In this document: positions 45,609-55,625 of the stretch, piece by piece
Position numbering within the stretch: position 1 is the stretch's first letter
Layout of the letters: each line of letters begins with the position of its first letter
Assembly (NCBI RefSeq): GCF_050589685.1
Contig: NZ_JBNGOS010000002.1
Span: 215,969 to 279,968, forward strand
Length of the DNA stretch: 64,000 nucleotides
Direction: 5' to 3'
Origin: Saccharicrinis sp050589685
GTDB taxonomy: Bacteria > Bacteroidota > Bacteroidia > Bacteroidales > Marinilabiliaceae
Translations under genes and position numbers: made by a program
The notes under the pieces: generated by a model
What the model saw: only the letters and a program-made list of their open reading frames with translations
Databases searched by the model: none
What the model was told of the DNA's origin: nothing

Positions 45609-46829
45609 ATGATAACTGAATTTACTATTGGTATACTAAGAGAGACGCAAAAGAGCCCGGATGCCAGAGTGGCCTTGACGCCCAGCGGCACAAAAAAGTT
45701 GTTGAATGACAATAAGGGCCTAACTATTCTGGTACAACCTTCCGAGTCCAGGGTATTTGCCGACAAGGAGTATATGGAGGCTGGTTGTATTATCAGTGAA
45801 GATTTATCCGATTGCGATTTACTAATGGGCGTGAAGGAGGTGGATATAAATACCTTGTTGGAAGGTAAAAAATACATGTTCTTTTCTCATACCGGAAAGA
45901 AACAGCAGCATAATCAACAGTTGTTACAAACAATCATCAATAAAAATATTACCTTAATTGATTACGAATATCTGTACGCAACTAAAAAAGTGCGAGTTGC
46001 CGCGTTCGGGTACTTTGCAGGTTTAGTAGGTGCGTATAACACCCTTAGGGCATATGGTATTAAAAAAGAACTTTTTTCCCTGGCTCCGGTGAACGGGATT
46101 TCGGGCAAAGCGGAAATGTGGAAAGAACTGAAAAAAGTGGTTGGCGGGCACGATAAGATTTTGATAACCGGAAACGGAAGAGTTTCCAAAGGGGTTGAAG
46201 AAGTGATGCAGGCCTGTAATATTTTCAAGGTGGATATTGATGGTTTTTTCAACAAAACATACAATGATCCTGTCTATTTTGTCGCCGACCCCTTACAGTA
46301 TGTTAAGCACAAAAACTCCATCGCGTTTACATTTAACGATTTTAAAACACAACCCAAAAATTTTAAGAGTAACTTCTTACGTTTTGCAGAGGTTGCAAAC
46401 ATATATATCGCAACACATTACTGGGATACTCGATCGCCCAGGCTGTTTACCTTGGAAGATACAAAATCTGAATTGTTTAAAATTGAAATTATTGGTGACA
46501 TTACTTGCGATATCGACGGTTCGGTACCCACAACAAAAATGGTGGCAAGCATTGACGAACCTTATTACGATTTTAACCCGCTAACAGGTACTGTGGAAAC
46601 TGCTTTTTCGGATAAAAAGAACATAACGGTTATGGCTGTTGATAAACTGCCCAGTGCGATACCAAAAGAATCTTCCGAATATTTCTCCGGTCAGCTGGTA
46701 AACCATGTGTTAAGTTATTTTTGGATGGGGGATTATAACCGGGTAATCAAAAAAGCCACCATTGCCAAAAACGGCAAAATCAAAAAGCGTTTTGCGCACT
46801 TAAGAACTTTCGTGCAGGAAAAATTGTAA
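45609..46829 (+). CDS. NAD(P)-dependent dehydrogenase of the alanine dehydrogenase/LYS1 superfamily
   Basis: The 406-residue protein has the N-terminal alanine dehydrogenase/PNT domain (IGILRETQKSPDARVALTPS) and a Rossmann domain (about 165-300, ILITGNGRVSKGVEEVMQACN). Its C-terminal part, GDITCDIDGSVPTTKM and the following SIDEPYYDFNP, recalls saccharopine dehydrogenase LYS1 and the lysine-ketoglutarate reductase domain more than alanine dehydrogenase. The reaction is probably NAD(P)-linked reductive amination or its reverse; the substrate is not known. The ATG at 45609 is preferred to an upstream TTG at 45600. It stands alone. Confidence 0.82.
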   Translation: MITEFTIGILRETQKSPDARVALTPSGTKKLLNDNKGLTILVQPSESRVFADKEYMEAGCIISEDLSDCDLLMGVKEVDINTLLEGKKYMFFSHTGKKQQHNQQLLQTIINKNITLIDYEYLYATKKVRVAAFGYFAGLVGAYNTLRAYGIKKELFSLAPVNGISGKAEMWKELKKVVGGHDKILITGNGRVSKGVEEVMQACNIFKVDIDGFFNKTYNDPVYFVADPLQYVKHKNSIAFTFNDFKTQPKNFKSNFLRFAEVANIYIATHYWDTRSPRLFTLEDTKSELFKIEIIGDITCDIDGSVPTTKMVASIDEPYYDFNPLTGTVETAFSDKKNITVMAVDKLPSAIPKESSEYFSGQLVNHVLSYFWMGDYNRVIKKATIAKNGKIKKRFAHLRTFVQEKL

Positions 46830-47106
46830 TTATTGCCAATGTCCAACCCAATATAAGATACCGGTTTTATACCTCTAAACTCAACTTTCCATAGATCAAT
46901 ATGTATGATTCAATTGTTAATCCTCTCAAGGTAATGAGCAGTTGTGGCATAGTTGATTGCTTTAAAACAAACGAACATTTAATCCGAAAGTTATAATTAT
47001 TTATGTTTTGATAAATAATTCTTGTTCAATAGTTCTCAAAAAAAATATTGTTAGTACGTTGCACGGATTCTTTTTTTTAAATAATAAGAGCAAAATAGTA
47101 AAGTGT

Positions 47107-48327
47107 ATGAAAAAATGTATTTACATGTTTATTCTTATGGCATTAAGTATAAATATTTATGCCGAAGGATATCAGGTTAATGTACAGGGGCAGAAAAACA
47201 CAGCCATGGGGCACACGGGCACAGGACTTCTGTTGGGTACTTCATCTATTCATTTTAACCCGGGTGCGCTTGGCTTTATGCAAAAAGAGCTTGAGTTTTC
47301 CTTTGGCGGTACCGCTGTTTTTTCCAAAGTGTCTTATTCCAAAACAGGTTCGAACTATCAGGCCGAAACCGAAAGTCCCGTAGGAACACCGTTTTATGCC
47401 TATGCTGCCAAAAAACTAAACAAAAAAATGGTTCTTGGTATAGGCATAACAACACCTTATGGTAATTCGTTGACATGGAACGATGATTGGGCAGGCCGTT
47501 ATTTGATTCAAAATATTTCGTTAAGCGCATTTATTGTCCAGCCAACATTTTCGTACAAAGTGAGTGATAATTTCGGAATTGGGCTAGGAGCAATGGCGGT
47601 TTTTGGTGCGGTAGATTTAAGCCGTGCCTTGCCTGTTGAGGGAACCCAATCCGGACAAGTAAATATGGAAGGTTCAACCATGGCAATCGGATTTAATGCG
47701 GGGGTGTTTTTTCAGGCTTCCGGCAATCTGTCATTAGGGCTGAACTACCGATCAAAAGTAATCATGAAAATGGAAGGTGGCGAAGCCGATTTTACAGTGC
47801 CATCATCCTTAGGAGGTTATTTTCCGGCTAAAAACAAGTTTGATGCAGAATTGCCATTGCCGGCCAACTTGACTTTGGGAGTTGGATATATGCCGAACGA
47901 TAAATTGACGTTGGCGGCAGACCTCCAATATGTATTTTGGGATGCCTATAAGGAATTGTTCTTCGATTTTGAAACCAATACGGCCTTATTGGCAGATTCC
48001 TCTAACCCAAGAAATTACGAGAATACCTTGATTTATCGTTTAGGAGCGGAATTCAAGCAAAGCAAAAAGCTGACTCTCCGTGCCGGGGTCTACTTTGATG
48101 AGTCGCCTATATCAGAAGATTATTTAAACCCCGAAACACCAGGGATGAATAAGGTAGGAATGTCTACGGGAGGAACTTATATGTTAAACAAGAAGTTGGC
48201 TTTGGATATATCATTATTGTTTATTGCAGGACTGGAAAGAGAAGCGCGTTACGTACCTGCTAATTTCGGCGGAACATATAATAGCCAGGCATTCTTGCCG
48301 GGTATGGGTCTAACTTATTCGTTTTAA
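47107..48327 (+). CDS. OmpP1/FadL-family outer-membrane porin
   Basis: The 406-residue protein starts with a signal peptide (MKKCIYMFILMALSINIYAEG); the ATG at 47107 is preferred over one 33 codons upstream, which would hide it. FadL-type marks are YQVNVQGQKNTAMGHTGTG, SSIHFNPGALGFM and the beta-strand body ending GMGLTYSF. FadL proteins carry long-chain fatty acids or other hydrophobic compounds across the outer membrane. The SGNH lipoprotein gene follows 11 nt downstream, suggesting a lipid hydrolysis-and-uptake pair. Confidence 0.92.
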   Translation: MKKCIYMFILMALSINIYAEGYQVNVQGQKNTAMGHTGTGLLLGTSSIHFNPGALGFMQKELEFSFGGTAVFSKVSYSKTGSNYQAETESPVGTPFYAYAAKKLNKKMVLGIGITTPYGNSLTWNDDWAGRYLIQNISLSAFIVQPTFSYKVSDNFGIGLGAMAVFGAVDLSRALPVEGTQSGQVNMEGSTMAIGFNAGVFFQASGNLSLGLNYRSKVIMKMEGGEADFTVPSSLGGYFPAKNKFDAELPLPANLTLGVGYMPNDKLTLAADLQYVFWDAYKELFFDFETNTALLADSSNPRNYENTLIYRLGAEFKQSKKLTLRAGVYFDESPISEDYLNPETPGMNKVGMSTGGTYMLNKKLALDISLLFIAGLEREARYVPANFGGTYNSQAFLPGMGLTYSF

Positions 48328-48338
48328 TTTTTATAAAT

Positions 48339-49667
48339 ATGAAGATGATTCACAAAATAAAGTATGCACTGTTGTTACTGGCCGTGGTAATGGTTAGTTG
48401 CGAGGTTGAATCTGTTGATTTTGAAGCCTCGAATGGGGAAGCGGATTTTATTAATTTTGTGGCTGTTGGCGATTCTTATACGGCCGGATACACAGACGGT
48501 GCATTAGGTTTACGCGGTCAGGAAAGCAGTTTCCCGAATATTATTGCCGGACAACTGACACTGGTTGGCAGCGAAGGCTTTAAGCAGCCCTTGGTGGAAA
48601 GCGAAGGCAGTGTGAGCGGTGACGGTACAGGATATTACACGCTTCAAATCGTGAATGGCAGTCTAACCCCGGTTCCTGAAACTGGCGATATGGGTATTCT
48701 GGGAGAACAGGTTTATGATGCCAGTGCACCTATTCAAAATTTAGGCGTTCCCGGAGCAAAGGTGTCGCATCTATTGGCACCCGGATATGCAGCATTAAAT
48801 CCCTTTTTCAATCGTTTCGCAAGTGATCCAGCTACTTCTGTTCTTACGGATGCCTTAGCGGCAAACCCAACTTTTGTTTCGCTTTGGGTGGGGGGTAATG
48901 ATGTGCTAGCCTACGCTTTGGAAGGAGGAGAGGCGGATGAAGTAACTGCCCCTGCCTTGTTTGCCGGATATTATCAAACGGTAGCATCAAGTATCTTTAC
49001 CGGAGATAGGAAAGGCGTTGTTGCTAACATTCCGGGTATTGATGCTTTGCCGTATTTTAATTCCATTGCATATAACGCATTGGAAATCGATCAGGCTGCG
49101 GCGGATCAATTAAATGCTGGCTACGCGGATTACAATACTGCATCAGATATGTTGGGGTTGGATAGGATAGAATTTGTTGCCGGGGCCAATGCTTTTGTCA
49201 TGGAAGATCAGGATTACCCGCACCCAGGTAAGATGAGACAAATCAAAGCAGGAGAAAAAGTATTGCTTGCTGCTTCTAGCGGTATCACTGATCCTGCAAT
49301 GGGATGGGGGTCCATGGCTCCTCTTGGTGCTGAGTATGTTTTAGATGAAGGAGAAGTGTCCGCAATAAAAGCCGCGACTGTTGAGTATAATCATATAATC
49401 GGAACGTTTGCCGACGATAATGATTTGGCGCATGTAGATCTAAATGCTTTAATGCTGCGAGCCAGCACAACAGGGATTTTACTTGACGGAAATTTATATA
49501 CCTCCACATTTGTGTCCGGGGGAACTTTCTCTTTAGATGGAGTTCATACCACGGCCAGGGGTTCTGCTATTATCGCAAATGCATTTATCGATGCGATCAA
49601 TAAAAAATATGACGCTAATATTCCCAAAGTTAATATTAATGAATTTTCGACTGTGGTATATCCTTAG
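48339..49667 (+). CDS. SGNH/GDSL-type lipoprotein hydrolase
   Basis: The 442-residue lipoprotein has the signal KYALLLLAVVMVSC with lipid Cys. The SGNH blocks are visible: Ser in VAVGDSYTAGYTDG (block I), Gly in NLGVPGAK, Asn in WVGGNDVLAYA (block III) and Asp/His in LDGVHTTARGSAIIANAF (block V). It is probably an outer-membrane-attached esterase or lipase. It is the second gene after the FadL-like porin (11-nt gap), which could take up the released acids. A terminator follows. Confidence 0.9.
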   Translation: MKMIHKIKYALLLLAVVMVSCEVESVDFEASNGEADFINFVAVGDSYTAGYTDGALGLRGQESSFPNIIAGQLTLVGSEGFKQPLVESEGSVSGDGTGYYTLQIVNGSLTPVPETGDMGILGEQVYDASAPIQNLGVPGAKVSHLLAPGYAALNPFFNRFASDPATSVLTDALAANPTFVSLWVGGNDVLAYALEGGEADEVTAPALFAGYYQTVASSIFTGDRKGVVANIPGIDALPYFNSIAYNALEIDQAAADQLNAGYADYNTASDMLGLDRIEFVAGANAFVMEDQDYPHPGKMRQIKAGEKVLLAASSGITDPAMGWGSMAPLGAEYVLDEGEVSAIKAATVEYNHIIGTFADDNDLAHVDLNALMLRASTTGILLDGNLYTSTFVSGGTFSLDGVHTTARGSAIIANAFIDAINKKYDANIPKVNINEFSTVVYP

Positions 49668-49689
49668 GGTCTAAAAAAAACAGATTTGT

Positions 49690-49725
49690 AGAGGTTGTCT
49701 CATAAGGGGCAGCCTCTTTTTTTTT
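49690..49725 (+). terminator. Intrinsic terminator after the SGNH lipoprotein gene
   Basis: AGAGGTTG / CAGCCTCT (one G-T pair, 12-nt loop) is followed by nine T residues. Confidence 0.88.
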
Positions 49726-49846
49726 CGAAATAAATCGTTTTTATGAATAACTTCATAAAGAAGCAATTATAAGCGATAAATACCCCCGCCATCAAGTTGT
49801 TTGGTCAACAGAATTGTCAGACTGCGTGATTTAGATAAAAATCTCT

Positions 49847-49854
49847 TATTTTTG
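49847..49854 (+). promoter_or_regulatory. Possible -7 box of the MCE gene
   Basis: TATTTTTG fits TAnnTTTG, 21 nt before the ATG at 49876. No -33 TTTG lies at the expected distance. Confidence 0.35.
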
Positions 49855-49875
49855 ATGAACAATAAAAGCACAGTT

Positions 49876-51096
49876 ATGGCTAAATTCTCAAAAGAAGCTA
49901 AGATAGGTTTAACCGTTGGGTTAGCATTATTTCTATTTGGTTGGGGCATTAATTTCCTAAAAGGCAAAGATATTTTTATCCCTGGCTATAAGGTACATGG
50001 TATATATTCGCGAATTGACGGGCTGACCGAAGCAAGCCCGGTATACTATAAAGGTTTTCAGATAGGTTCGGTTCGCAGAATATCATTGCTTGCAGGAGGG
50101 GATAGCGACTTGCTGGTAACCATGGCCATCGAAAAAGAAATAGACTTTCCCAAAAATACCGTCGCACAAATATACAGTCTGGATTTAATGGGATCAAAGG
50201 GAATAAGGTTTGTTTACGGAAATAGCAAAGAGCTTCTGGAAGCCGGAGATACTTTAAATACTTCGGTAACGGGTGACTTGGCCGATCAGGTGAGTCAGGA
50301 AGTACTTCCGTTAAAAGATAAGGTGGAAAACATGGTTGTAGGCCTTGATTCGGTACTCACCAATCTAAACCGCCTGCTAAGCGACGAAAATAAAGAAAGC
50401 TTGTCCAGCGGTATTGGCGATTTTGCGGGTATGATGAACAACTTAAATCAAATAAGTGGTTCCATTAACTCAAGCCTAAGGGAAAAAGGTACGTTGGATA
50501 ACACCCTGGCAAACCTGGACTCTTTAAGTGCAGTGTTGAAAGCAAATGGGGAGGTACTGTCTTCGCTGATGGCGAATTTAAACACCGCCTCGGGTCAGCT
50601 AGTTGAGGCAAACATGGATAGTTTGGCCTATAGAATAAGCAATACATTTGTTTCGGTTAATACACTTTTAAGCTCCTTAAACGAAGGCGATGGAACCTTG
50701 GGTAAGCTCATGTCCGATGACCAATTATACGACAATATGAACGATGTTTCGGTTAGTTTAGATCGATTATTGAATGATGTGAGAGTTCAGCCTAAACGGT
50801 ATGTTAATTTCAGTGCCATCAGTTTTGGAGGAGGGAAGGCACCTGCTAAGCAGAAAGAATTGGAGCCGGTGTATAAGGTTTTGCTCAAACGGTCAAAGGT
50901 GCCATTGGATTTAAGAGGGACAGAGGTGGTCGATAATGTTTATGTAAAGGAAGAAAGAGATAGGAAGTATTATCTCTATACCATTGGGGAAGAAAACGAA
51001 AAGGAAGCAGTCTCAGTATTAAAAGCAAATTTAATTGATCGTTTTCCGGATGCCGAAATAGTTATGTTTCGTGGAAACAGGCTGGTAAAAAAATGA
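49876..51096 (+). CDS. MlaD/MCE-family lipid transport protein
   Basis: The 406-residue protein has one N-terminal membrane anchor (about 10-27, KIGLTVGLALFLFGWGINFLKG), a single MCE domain (about 35-120, GYKVHGIYSRIDGLTEASPVYYKGFQIGSV) and a long helical stretch (about 130-290) rich in Asn and Leu, as in MCE proteins that form tunnels between membranes. A C-terminal domain follows (about 310-406). It presumably carries lipids between inner and outer membranes; no permease (MlaE) or ATPase (MlaF) genes are adjacent. The ATG at 49876 (MAKFSKEAKIG) is chosen as the usual start; an open frame extends 25 codons further. Confidence 0.9.
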   Translation: MAKFSKEAKIGLTVGLALFLFGWGINFLKGKDIFIPGYKVHGIYSRIDGLTEASPVYYKGFQIGSVRRISLLAGGDSDLLVTMAIEKEIDFPKNTVAQIYSLDLMGSKGIRFVYGNSKELLEAGDTLNTSVTGDLADQVSQEVLPLKDKVENMVVGLDSVLTNLNRLLSDENKESLSSGIGDFAGMMNNLNQISGSINSSLREKGTLDNTLANLDSLSAVLKANGEVLSSLMANLNTASGQLVEANMDSLAYRISNTFVSVNTLLSSLNEGDGTLGKLMSDDQLYDNMNDVSVSLDRLLNDVRVQPKRYVNFSAISFGGGKAPAKQKELEPVYKVLLKRSKVPLDLRGTEVVDNVYVKEERDRKYYLYTIGEENEKEAVSVLKANLIDRFPDAEIVMFRGNRLVKK

Positions 51097-51426
51097 CCTT
51101 CTTATCATAAGCATCCTATTATAATATCTGATTATAAAGTAAAGTATTGTGAAGGGTGAAAAAAAATCAAAAAAATTCATGTTCATCTCAAACCCTTTGT
51201 TTTTACTGCATAACGTGCTTCAGTTTAACATTGGATAAGGAGTTCAATTGGTTGCATTACAGTTAATTAGTAACAATATTGCTTAAGGGGTTCTAAATAA
51301 GGTCAATAGTTTATATTTGAAAATGTCAAGGTTTTTAACATTTTTTTTTCAAGATTTTTTTCACAAATTTTGTAATCGGAAATCTATAGTATATAACATA
51401 AAACACTAAACAGAGGAAGCAAAAAA
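51097..51426. other. Intergenic region upstream of dnaA
   Basis: This 330-nt, AT-rich stretch has A- and T-tracts (for instance near 51160 and 51340-51365) but no clear copy of the DnaA box TTATCCACA on either strand. It cannot be called an origin. Confidence 0.4.
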
Positions 51427-52860
51427 ATGAAGCCCGGTTACGAAATTGTATGGAATAATTGTTTAAACGTAATAAAGGATAATATTCCTCAAATAAGTTT
51501 TAAAACATGGTTTGAGCCTATTGTACCTCTTAAGATTGAAAGCGATGTTTTAACCATTCAAGTACCGAGTGCTTTTTTCTATGAGTATTTGGAAGAACAT
51601 TTCATTGATCTTTTGAGAAGTACGATTAGAAGAGAACTTGGGCATTCAGCCAAGTTGGAGTACAGTGTTGTTGTAGATAACCCCCACCAAAAAAATCAAC
51701 AACCATTAACCCAGCGATTACCCTCGAATAACAAGACAGATCTAAGAAATCGTCCCGTTTCGATGCAAATGAATTCGGAAAAGCCGGTTGTGAAAAATCC
51801 CTTTGTTATACCGGGTATTAAAAAGTTGAATGTCGACCCTCAGCTTAATTCTGATTATACCTTCGAAAACCATATCGAAGGGGAGTGCAACAGGTTGGCG
51901 CGCTCGGCAGGTATGGCGGTAGCTAAAAACCCCGGCAAAACAGCTTTCAACCCATTGTTTCTGTATGGTAATTCAGGATTAGGGAAAACCCACTTGGCAC
52001 AGGCAATAGGAATTGACGTTAAAAAGTATTTTGCGGAAAAGACCGTTTTGTATGTTAACGCAAACAAGTTTCAAACACAGTTTACTGAATCGGTGCGTAA
52101 TAACACGCAAAACGATTTCTTAAACTTCTATCAGATGATTGATGTATTGATCATTGACGATGTTCAGGAATTTGCCGGTAAAGAGAAAACACAAAATACG
52201 TTTTTCCATATCTTCAACCACCTCCATCAAATGGGTAAGCAATTAATTTTAACGGCGGATAAAGCCCCTGTTGAAATGAAGGGCATGGAAGATAGGTTGC
52301 TGTCGAGATTTAAATGGGGTTTGTCAGCAGACGTGCATACGCCCGATTACGACACGCGTGTAGCCATTTTAAGGCATAAGCTATATAAGGATGGCATTTC
52401 TTCCATTGATGATGATGTAATTGAATATATCGCATCCAATATTTCCCAGAATATTCGTGAACTGGAAGGTGCCTTGATTTCCTTGCTAGCACAGGCTACG
52501 CTAAACAAAAAGGAGATCACAAAAGATGTTGCCATGTCTATTGTTGACAAATTGGTGAAGAAAACACAAAAGGAGTTAAGCGTGGATTATATTCAGCAGA
52601 TTGTATGTGACTACTTTGGCTTAGCGGTTGATTCCTTGCAGTCCAAAACAAGAAAAAGAGAGATTGTTCAGGCCCGTCAGGTAGCCATGTATTTTTCAAA
52701 AAGTTTAACCAATTCTTCCTTGTCAACCATTGGTTCCAAAATCGGAAAAAAAGATCATGCAACGGTGTTACATGCTTGCAAAACAGTGAATAACCTAATA
52801 GAAACAAACAAGGATTTCAAGAACCAGATGCAGGAAATTGAAGCTCAGATTAAAATGTAA
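51427..52860 (+). CDS. dnaA: Chromosomal replication initiator DnaA
   Basis: The 477-residue AAA+ protein starts chromosome replication. Domain I (about 1-80, with ISFKTWFEPIVPL) is followed by a short linker and the ATPase domain (about 130-350) with Walker A GNSGLGKTHLAQAIG and Walker B DVLIIDDVQ. Domain IV (about 380-477) carries the DNA-binding signature KIGKKDHATVLHACKTVNNL. The length is normal. It is a single gene with a strong terminator. Position alone does not prove an origin here. Confidence 0.98.
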   Translation: MKPGYEIVWNNCLNVIKDNIPQISFKTWFEPIVPLKIESDVLTIQVPSAFFYEYLEEHFIDLLRSTIRRELGHSAKLEYSVVVDNPHQKNQQPLTQRLPSNNKTDLRNRPVSMQMNSEKPVVKNPFVIPGIKKLNVDPQLNSDYTFENHIEGECNRLARSAGMAVAKNPGKTAFNPLFLYGNSGLGKTHLAQAIGIDVKKYFAEKTVLYVNANKFQTQFTESVRNNTQNDFLNFYQMIDVLIIDDVQEFAGKEKTQNTFFHIFNHLHQMGKQLILTADKAPVEMKGMEDRLLSRFKWGLSADVHTPDYDTRVAILRHKLYKDGISSIDDDVIEYIASNISQNIRELEGALISLLAQATLNKKEITKDVAMSIVDKLVKKTQKELSVDYIQQIVCDYFGLAVDSLQSKTRKREIVQARQVAMYFSKSLTNSSLSTIGSKIGKKDHATVLHACKTVNNLIETNKDFKNQMQEIEAQIKM

Positions 52861-52884
52861 AAAATTAGATATTTAACTCGGTGA

Positions 52885-52921
52885 AAAGTTGTTGGAACAG
52901 ATGTTGCAACAACTTTTTTTG
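52885..52921 (+). terminator. Intrinsic terminator of dnaA
   Basis: AAAGTTGTTG / CAACAACTTT with a 12-nt loop, followed by TTTTTTG. Confidence 0.88.
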
Positions 52922-52999
52922 TTTATGCCAACTTGCTTTTGTTTTGGTGGTACTCTTTTTATACTTTTGGAGGCACTATAATTCAGAATCGTAAATTCA

Positions 53000-55363
53000 A
53001 TGATCAGAAAATCAATTATAAGCTGTTTGATACTTGTTGCATGTTTCCATACGTCGCCGCATATTTTGGCGCAAGCTGTTGGAAAGGAAGGCGTTGCTGA
53101 CAAAGTCATCGTGGATGGGAAAACCTATTATTTGCATATTGTGAAGAAAGGAGAGGGGTTTTATGGGATTGCAAAAAGGTACGGCGTGTCCCAAAAAGAA
53201 ATCCACGAAGCGAACCCGGGCTCTATTTTTGGATTAAATCCCGGAGATATACTGCATATTCCGGTAATAGGTGGTAGAAATAGCAATACTGAAGAAATTA
53301 AAGAGTTGGGTGAGTTTATTTATCATACCATTGAAAAAGGACAAACCTTGTATTTCCTGTCCAAAAAGTACAATGTGAGCATTGATGAGATTAAAAAATA
53401 TAATGTCGGTGCGGAAGGTAACCTTTTGATTGGTACTATATTTAAGATTCCGGTATCGAATTCAAAAGCTGAAAAAGATGATCCTGGGGCGACATATGTT
53501 TATCATGTGGTTAAGCCCAAAGAAACACTTTACGCAATCTCAATAAATTATAACACTAAAGTAGATACTATTATTAAATACAACCAGGCCTTGGAAAATG
53601 GTATTTTGGCCGTTGGTTCAAGTATCCGGATTCCAAAGGTTGAATCGGCGTTGTTAACCGAAGCAACAAAATATGATGCTGTCCAAACGCCCATGGAGGA
53701 TAAACAGTATGTATATCACAAAATCAAAAAAGGGGAAACGATATATTCGGTAAGCAAAAAATATAACGTTTCCCAACAAGATTTGGCAAGAACTAATCCG
53801 GAGTTAAACCCTGATGGATTGCCGCTTGGCTATGTGGTAAGAATCCCTAAAGCCAAGGTCAGGAAACCTCAGATGAACAGCAACAATCAAAAAGACGATT
53901 TTAAGGTTCATTCTGTCAGACGAAGAGAAACGATTTATTCCATCTCCCGAAAATATGGTGTACAGATAACGGATATTGAACAAGCAAACCCTACATTGAT
54001 CTTGACGAATATTCGCAAAGGAATGAAAATTAAGATTCCTACTTTGGACTACCTTGCCCGGAAAAGGGAAGAAAACAAGATGGAGGAATTGGTTGTGGAA
54101 GAAAAAATAACGGAAGATTTTGATACCATTTCTGTAGATTGTGCAGGTTACAATTATTATAAAAACAAAGAAGTGCTCAAAGTTGCCCTGCTGTTGCCGT
54201 TTGATATAGAAGCTACGCGTAAGGCAAATATAATCACCAAAATCGAGGAGGACGAAGAGATCGAAATCGAGAGGGAAGACCCTGTTCTTTCGCCACGTTC
54301 CCGTACTTTTGTCGAATTTTACGAAGGGGCTCTGTTGGCTGTTGACTCGTTGAAAAAGCAAGGTGTTAATCTGCAACTGTACGCATTCGATACTGCTCCT
54401 GACACCAGTAAGGTGAGGCAAATATTGGCCCGGCCCGAACTTAGGGCAATGGATCTTATTATAGGTCCAGCATATACCAGCAACTTAAAACTGGTATCAG
54501 ATTTCTCGTTGAAGCATAAAATAAAAATGGTATATCCGTTGTCTAGTATAAATCCATTGCTTAACGAAAACCCTTATTTGTTCCAGGTAAACACTCCGGA
54601 TAGTTTGTTCTACGATAAATACTCGGATTACATTGTGAACCAAAGAGAAAACGCGCGTATTGTCGTGTTAAAATCCGCATTGCCTAGCGCTGATGAAAAT
54701 AAGTTGGCCGCCTGGATTAAAAACAAGCTTTACCTTAAATATTTACCACGGGGAATGCAGCCCGACTTTATTGAAATCGCATTTTCGGAACAAGATGTTC
54801 AGGGCGTAGAAGCGATGTTGAGTCATGATAAAGTGAATGTAGTGGTTATACCTTCGCCTGATGAAGCGGATGTATCTAAGATTATAACCACTTTGCACGG
54901 GGTTTCCCAATCGACGGATGTGCAGGTTAAGTTAATTGGTTTTGGAAGTTGGTTAAGATTCCAGACGATTGATGCCGAGGAAATACATGACCTGGACACG
55001 CAAATATTAACTCCATATGTTTTGGACCACCAGAATGGAATGGTTCAAGACTTTACTTTAAAATATAGAACATGGTATCATACTGAACCGTTCGCGGTAT
55101 CCCCATACTTTATTCGCTCAGGAAGAAATGTCAATTATTCGCGATATGGAATTTGGGGTTTTGATGTCATGTACTATTTTATGGGAGCGCAGGTTCGGTA
55201 CGGTCATCAGTTTGAGCACTGTATTTCCAATTATTCGGCTGAGCAAGTTCAGTTTAATTTTAACTTTAAGAGGCATGTGAATTGGGGCGGATTTTATAAC
55301 GACGGTCTATATGTGATAGGTTTTGGTCCTTCTTTGGATATTTACAGAAAACCTTTGCGTTAG
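53000..55363 (+). CDS. Five-LysM protein with periplasmic-binding-like domain
   Basis: The 787-residue exported protein has a signal peptide (MIRKSIISCLILVACFHTSPHILAQ) and five LysM units at about 42-90, 107-155, 170-216, 236-283 and 300-348, each like KKGEGFYGIAKRYGVSQKEI and ending in IPV or IPK. These bind peptidoglycan. From about 390 to the end a periplasmic-binding-protein type I-like domain follows (VALLLPFDI, FVEFYEGALLAVDSLKKQG, DLIIGPAYTSNLKLVSDFS), as in LpoA-type activators and branched-chain amino-acid binding proteins. A cell-wall synthesis regulator is a reasonable guess; there is no transport operon nearby. Confidence 0.9.
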   Translation: MIRKSIISCLILVACFHTSPHILAQAVGKEGVADKVIVDGKTYYLHIVKKGEGFYGIAKRYGVSQKEIHEANPGSIFGLNPGDILHIPVIGGRNSNTEEIKELGEFIYHTIEKGQTLYFLSKKYNVSIDEIKKYNVGAEGNLLIGTIFKIPVSNSKAEKDDPGATYVYHVVKPKETLYAISINYNTKVDTIIKYNQALENGILAVGSSIRIPKVESALLTEATKYDAVQTPMEDKQYVYHKIKKGETIYSVSKKYNVSQQDLARTNPELNPDGLPLGYVVRIPKAKVRKPQMNSNNQKDDFKVHSVRRRETIYSISRKYGVQITDIEQANPTLILTNIRKGMKIKIPTLDYLARKREENKMEELVVEEKITEDFDTISVDCAGYNYYKNKEVLKVALLLPFDIEATRKANIITKIEEDEEIEIEREDPVLSPRSRTFVEFYEGALLAVDSLKKQGVNLQLYAFDTAPDTSKVRQILARPELRAMDLIIGPAYTSNLKLVSDFSLKHKIKMVYPLSSINPLLNENPYLFQVNTPDSLFYDKYSDYIVNQRENARIVVLKSALPSADENKLAAWIKNKLYLKYLPRGMQPDFIEIAFSEQDVQGVEAMLSHDKVNVVVIPSPDEADVSKIITTLHGVSQSTDVQVKLIGFGSWLRFQTIDAEEIHDLDTQILTPYVLDHQNGMVQDFTLKYRTWYHTEPFAVSPYFIRSGRNVNYSRYGIWGFDVMYYFMGAQVRYGHQFEHCISNYSAEQVQFNFNFKRHVNWGGFYNDGLYVIGFGPSLDIYRKPLR

Positions 55364-55625
55364 ACGAAGATTTTAATGCGTTGTTATTTGTTAATTTAAA
55401 GCGTAGGATTGTAGGAGTTTTTTAGTCAAAAAAAGTATTGGAAATTATTGCGATGAGTGAAGGCATTGCCAGGTGCGCTTGAGTAATGCGGCAAGAAGCA
55501 ATGATCATATCGTAATTTTTCCGGCTATCTTTGACAAGGCAAAAACCTGATTGGTTTTGGCTTCATCAAGTTTGTGTATGGGTAGAATCCCAGAATTTTG
55601 GTTTTTCATTATAGTTTTATTATAA

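Noticed and set aside
51097..51426. Replication origin next to dnaA
   Set aside because: No clear DnaA boxes or repeated 9-mers were found on either strand, and in Bacteroidota dnaA is not reliably at oriC. GC skew of the whole chromosome would be needed.
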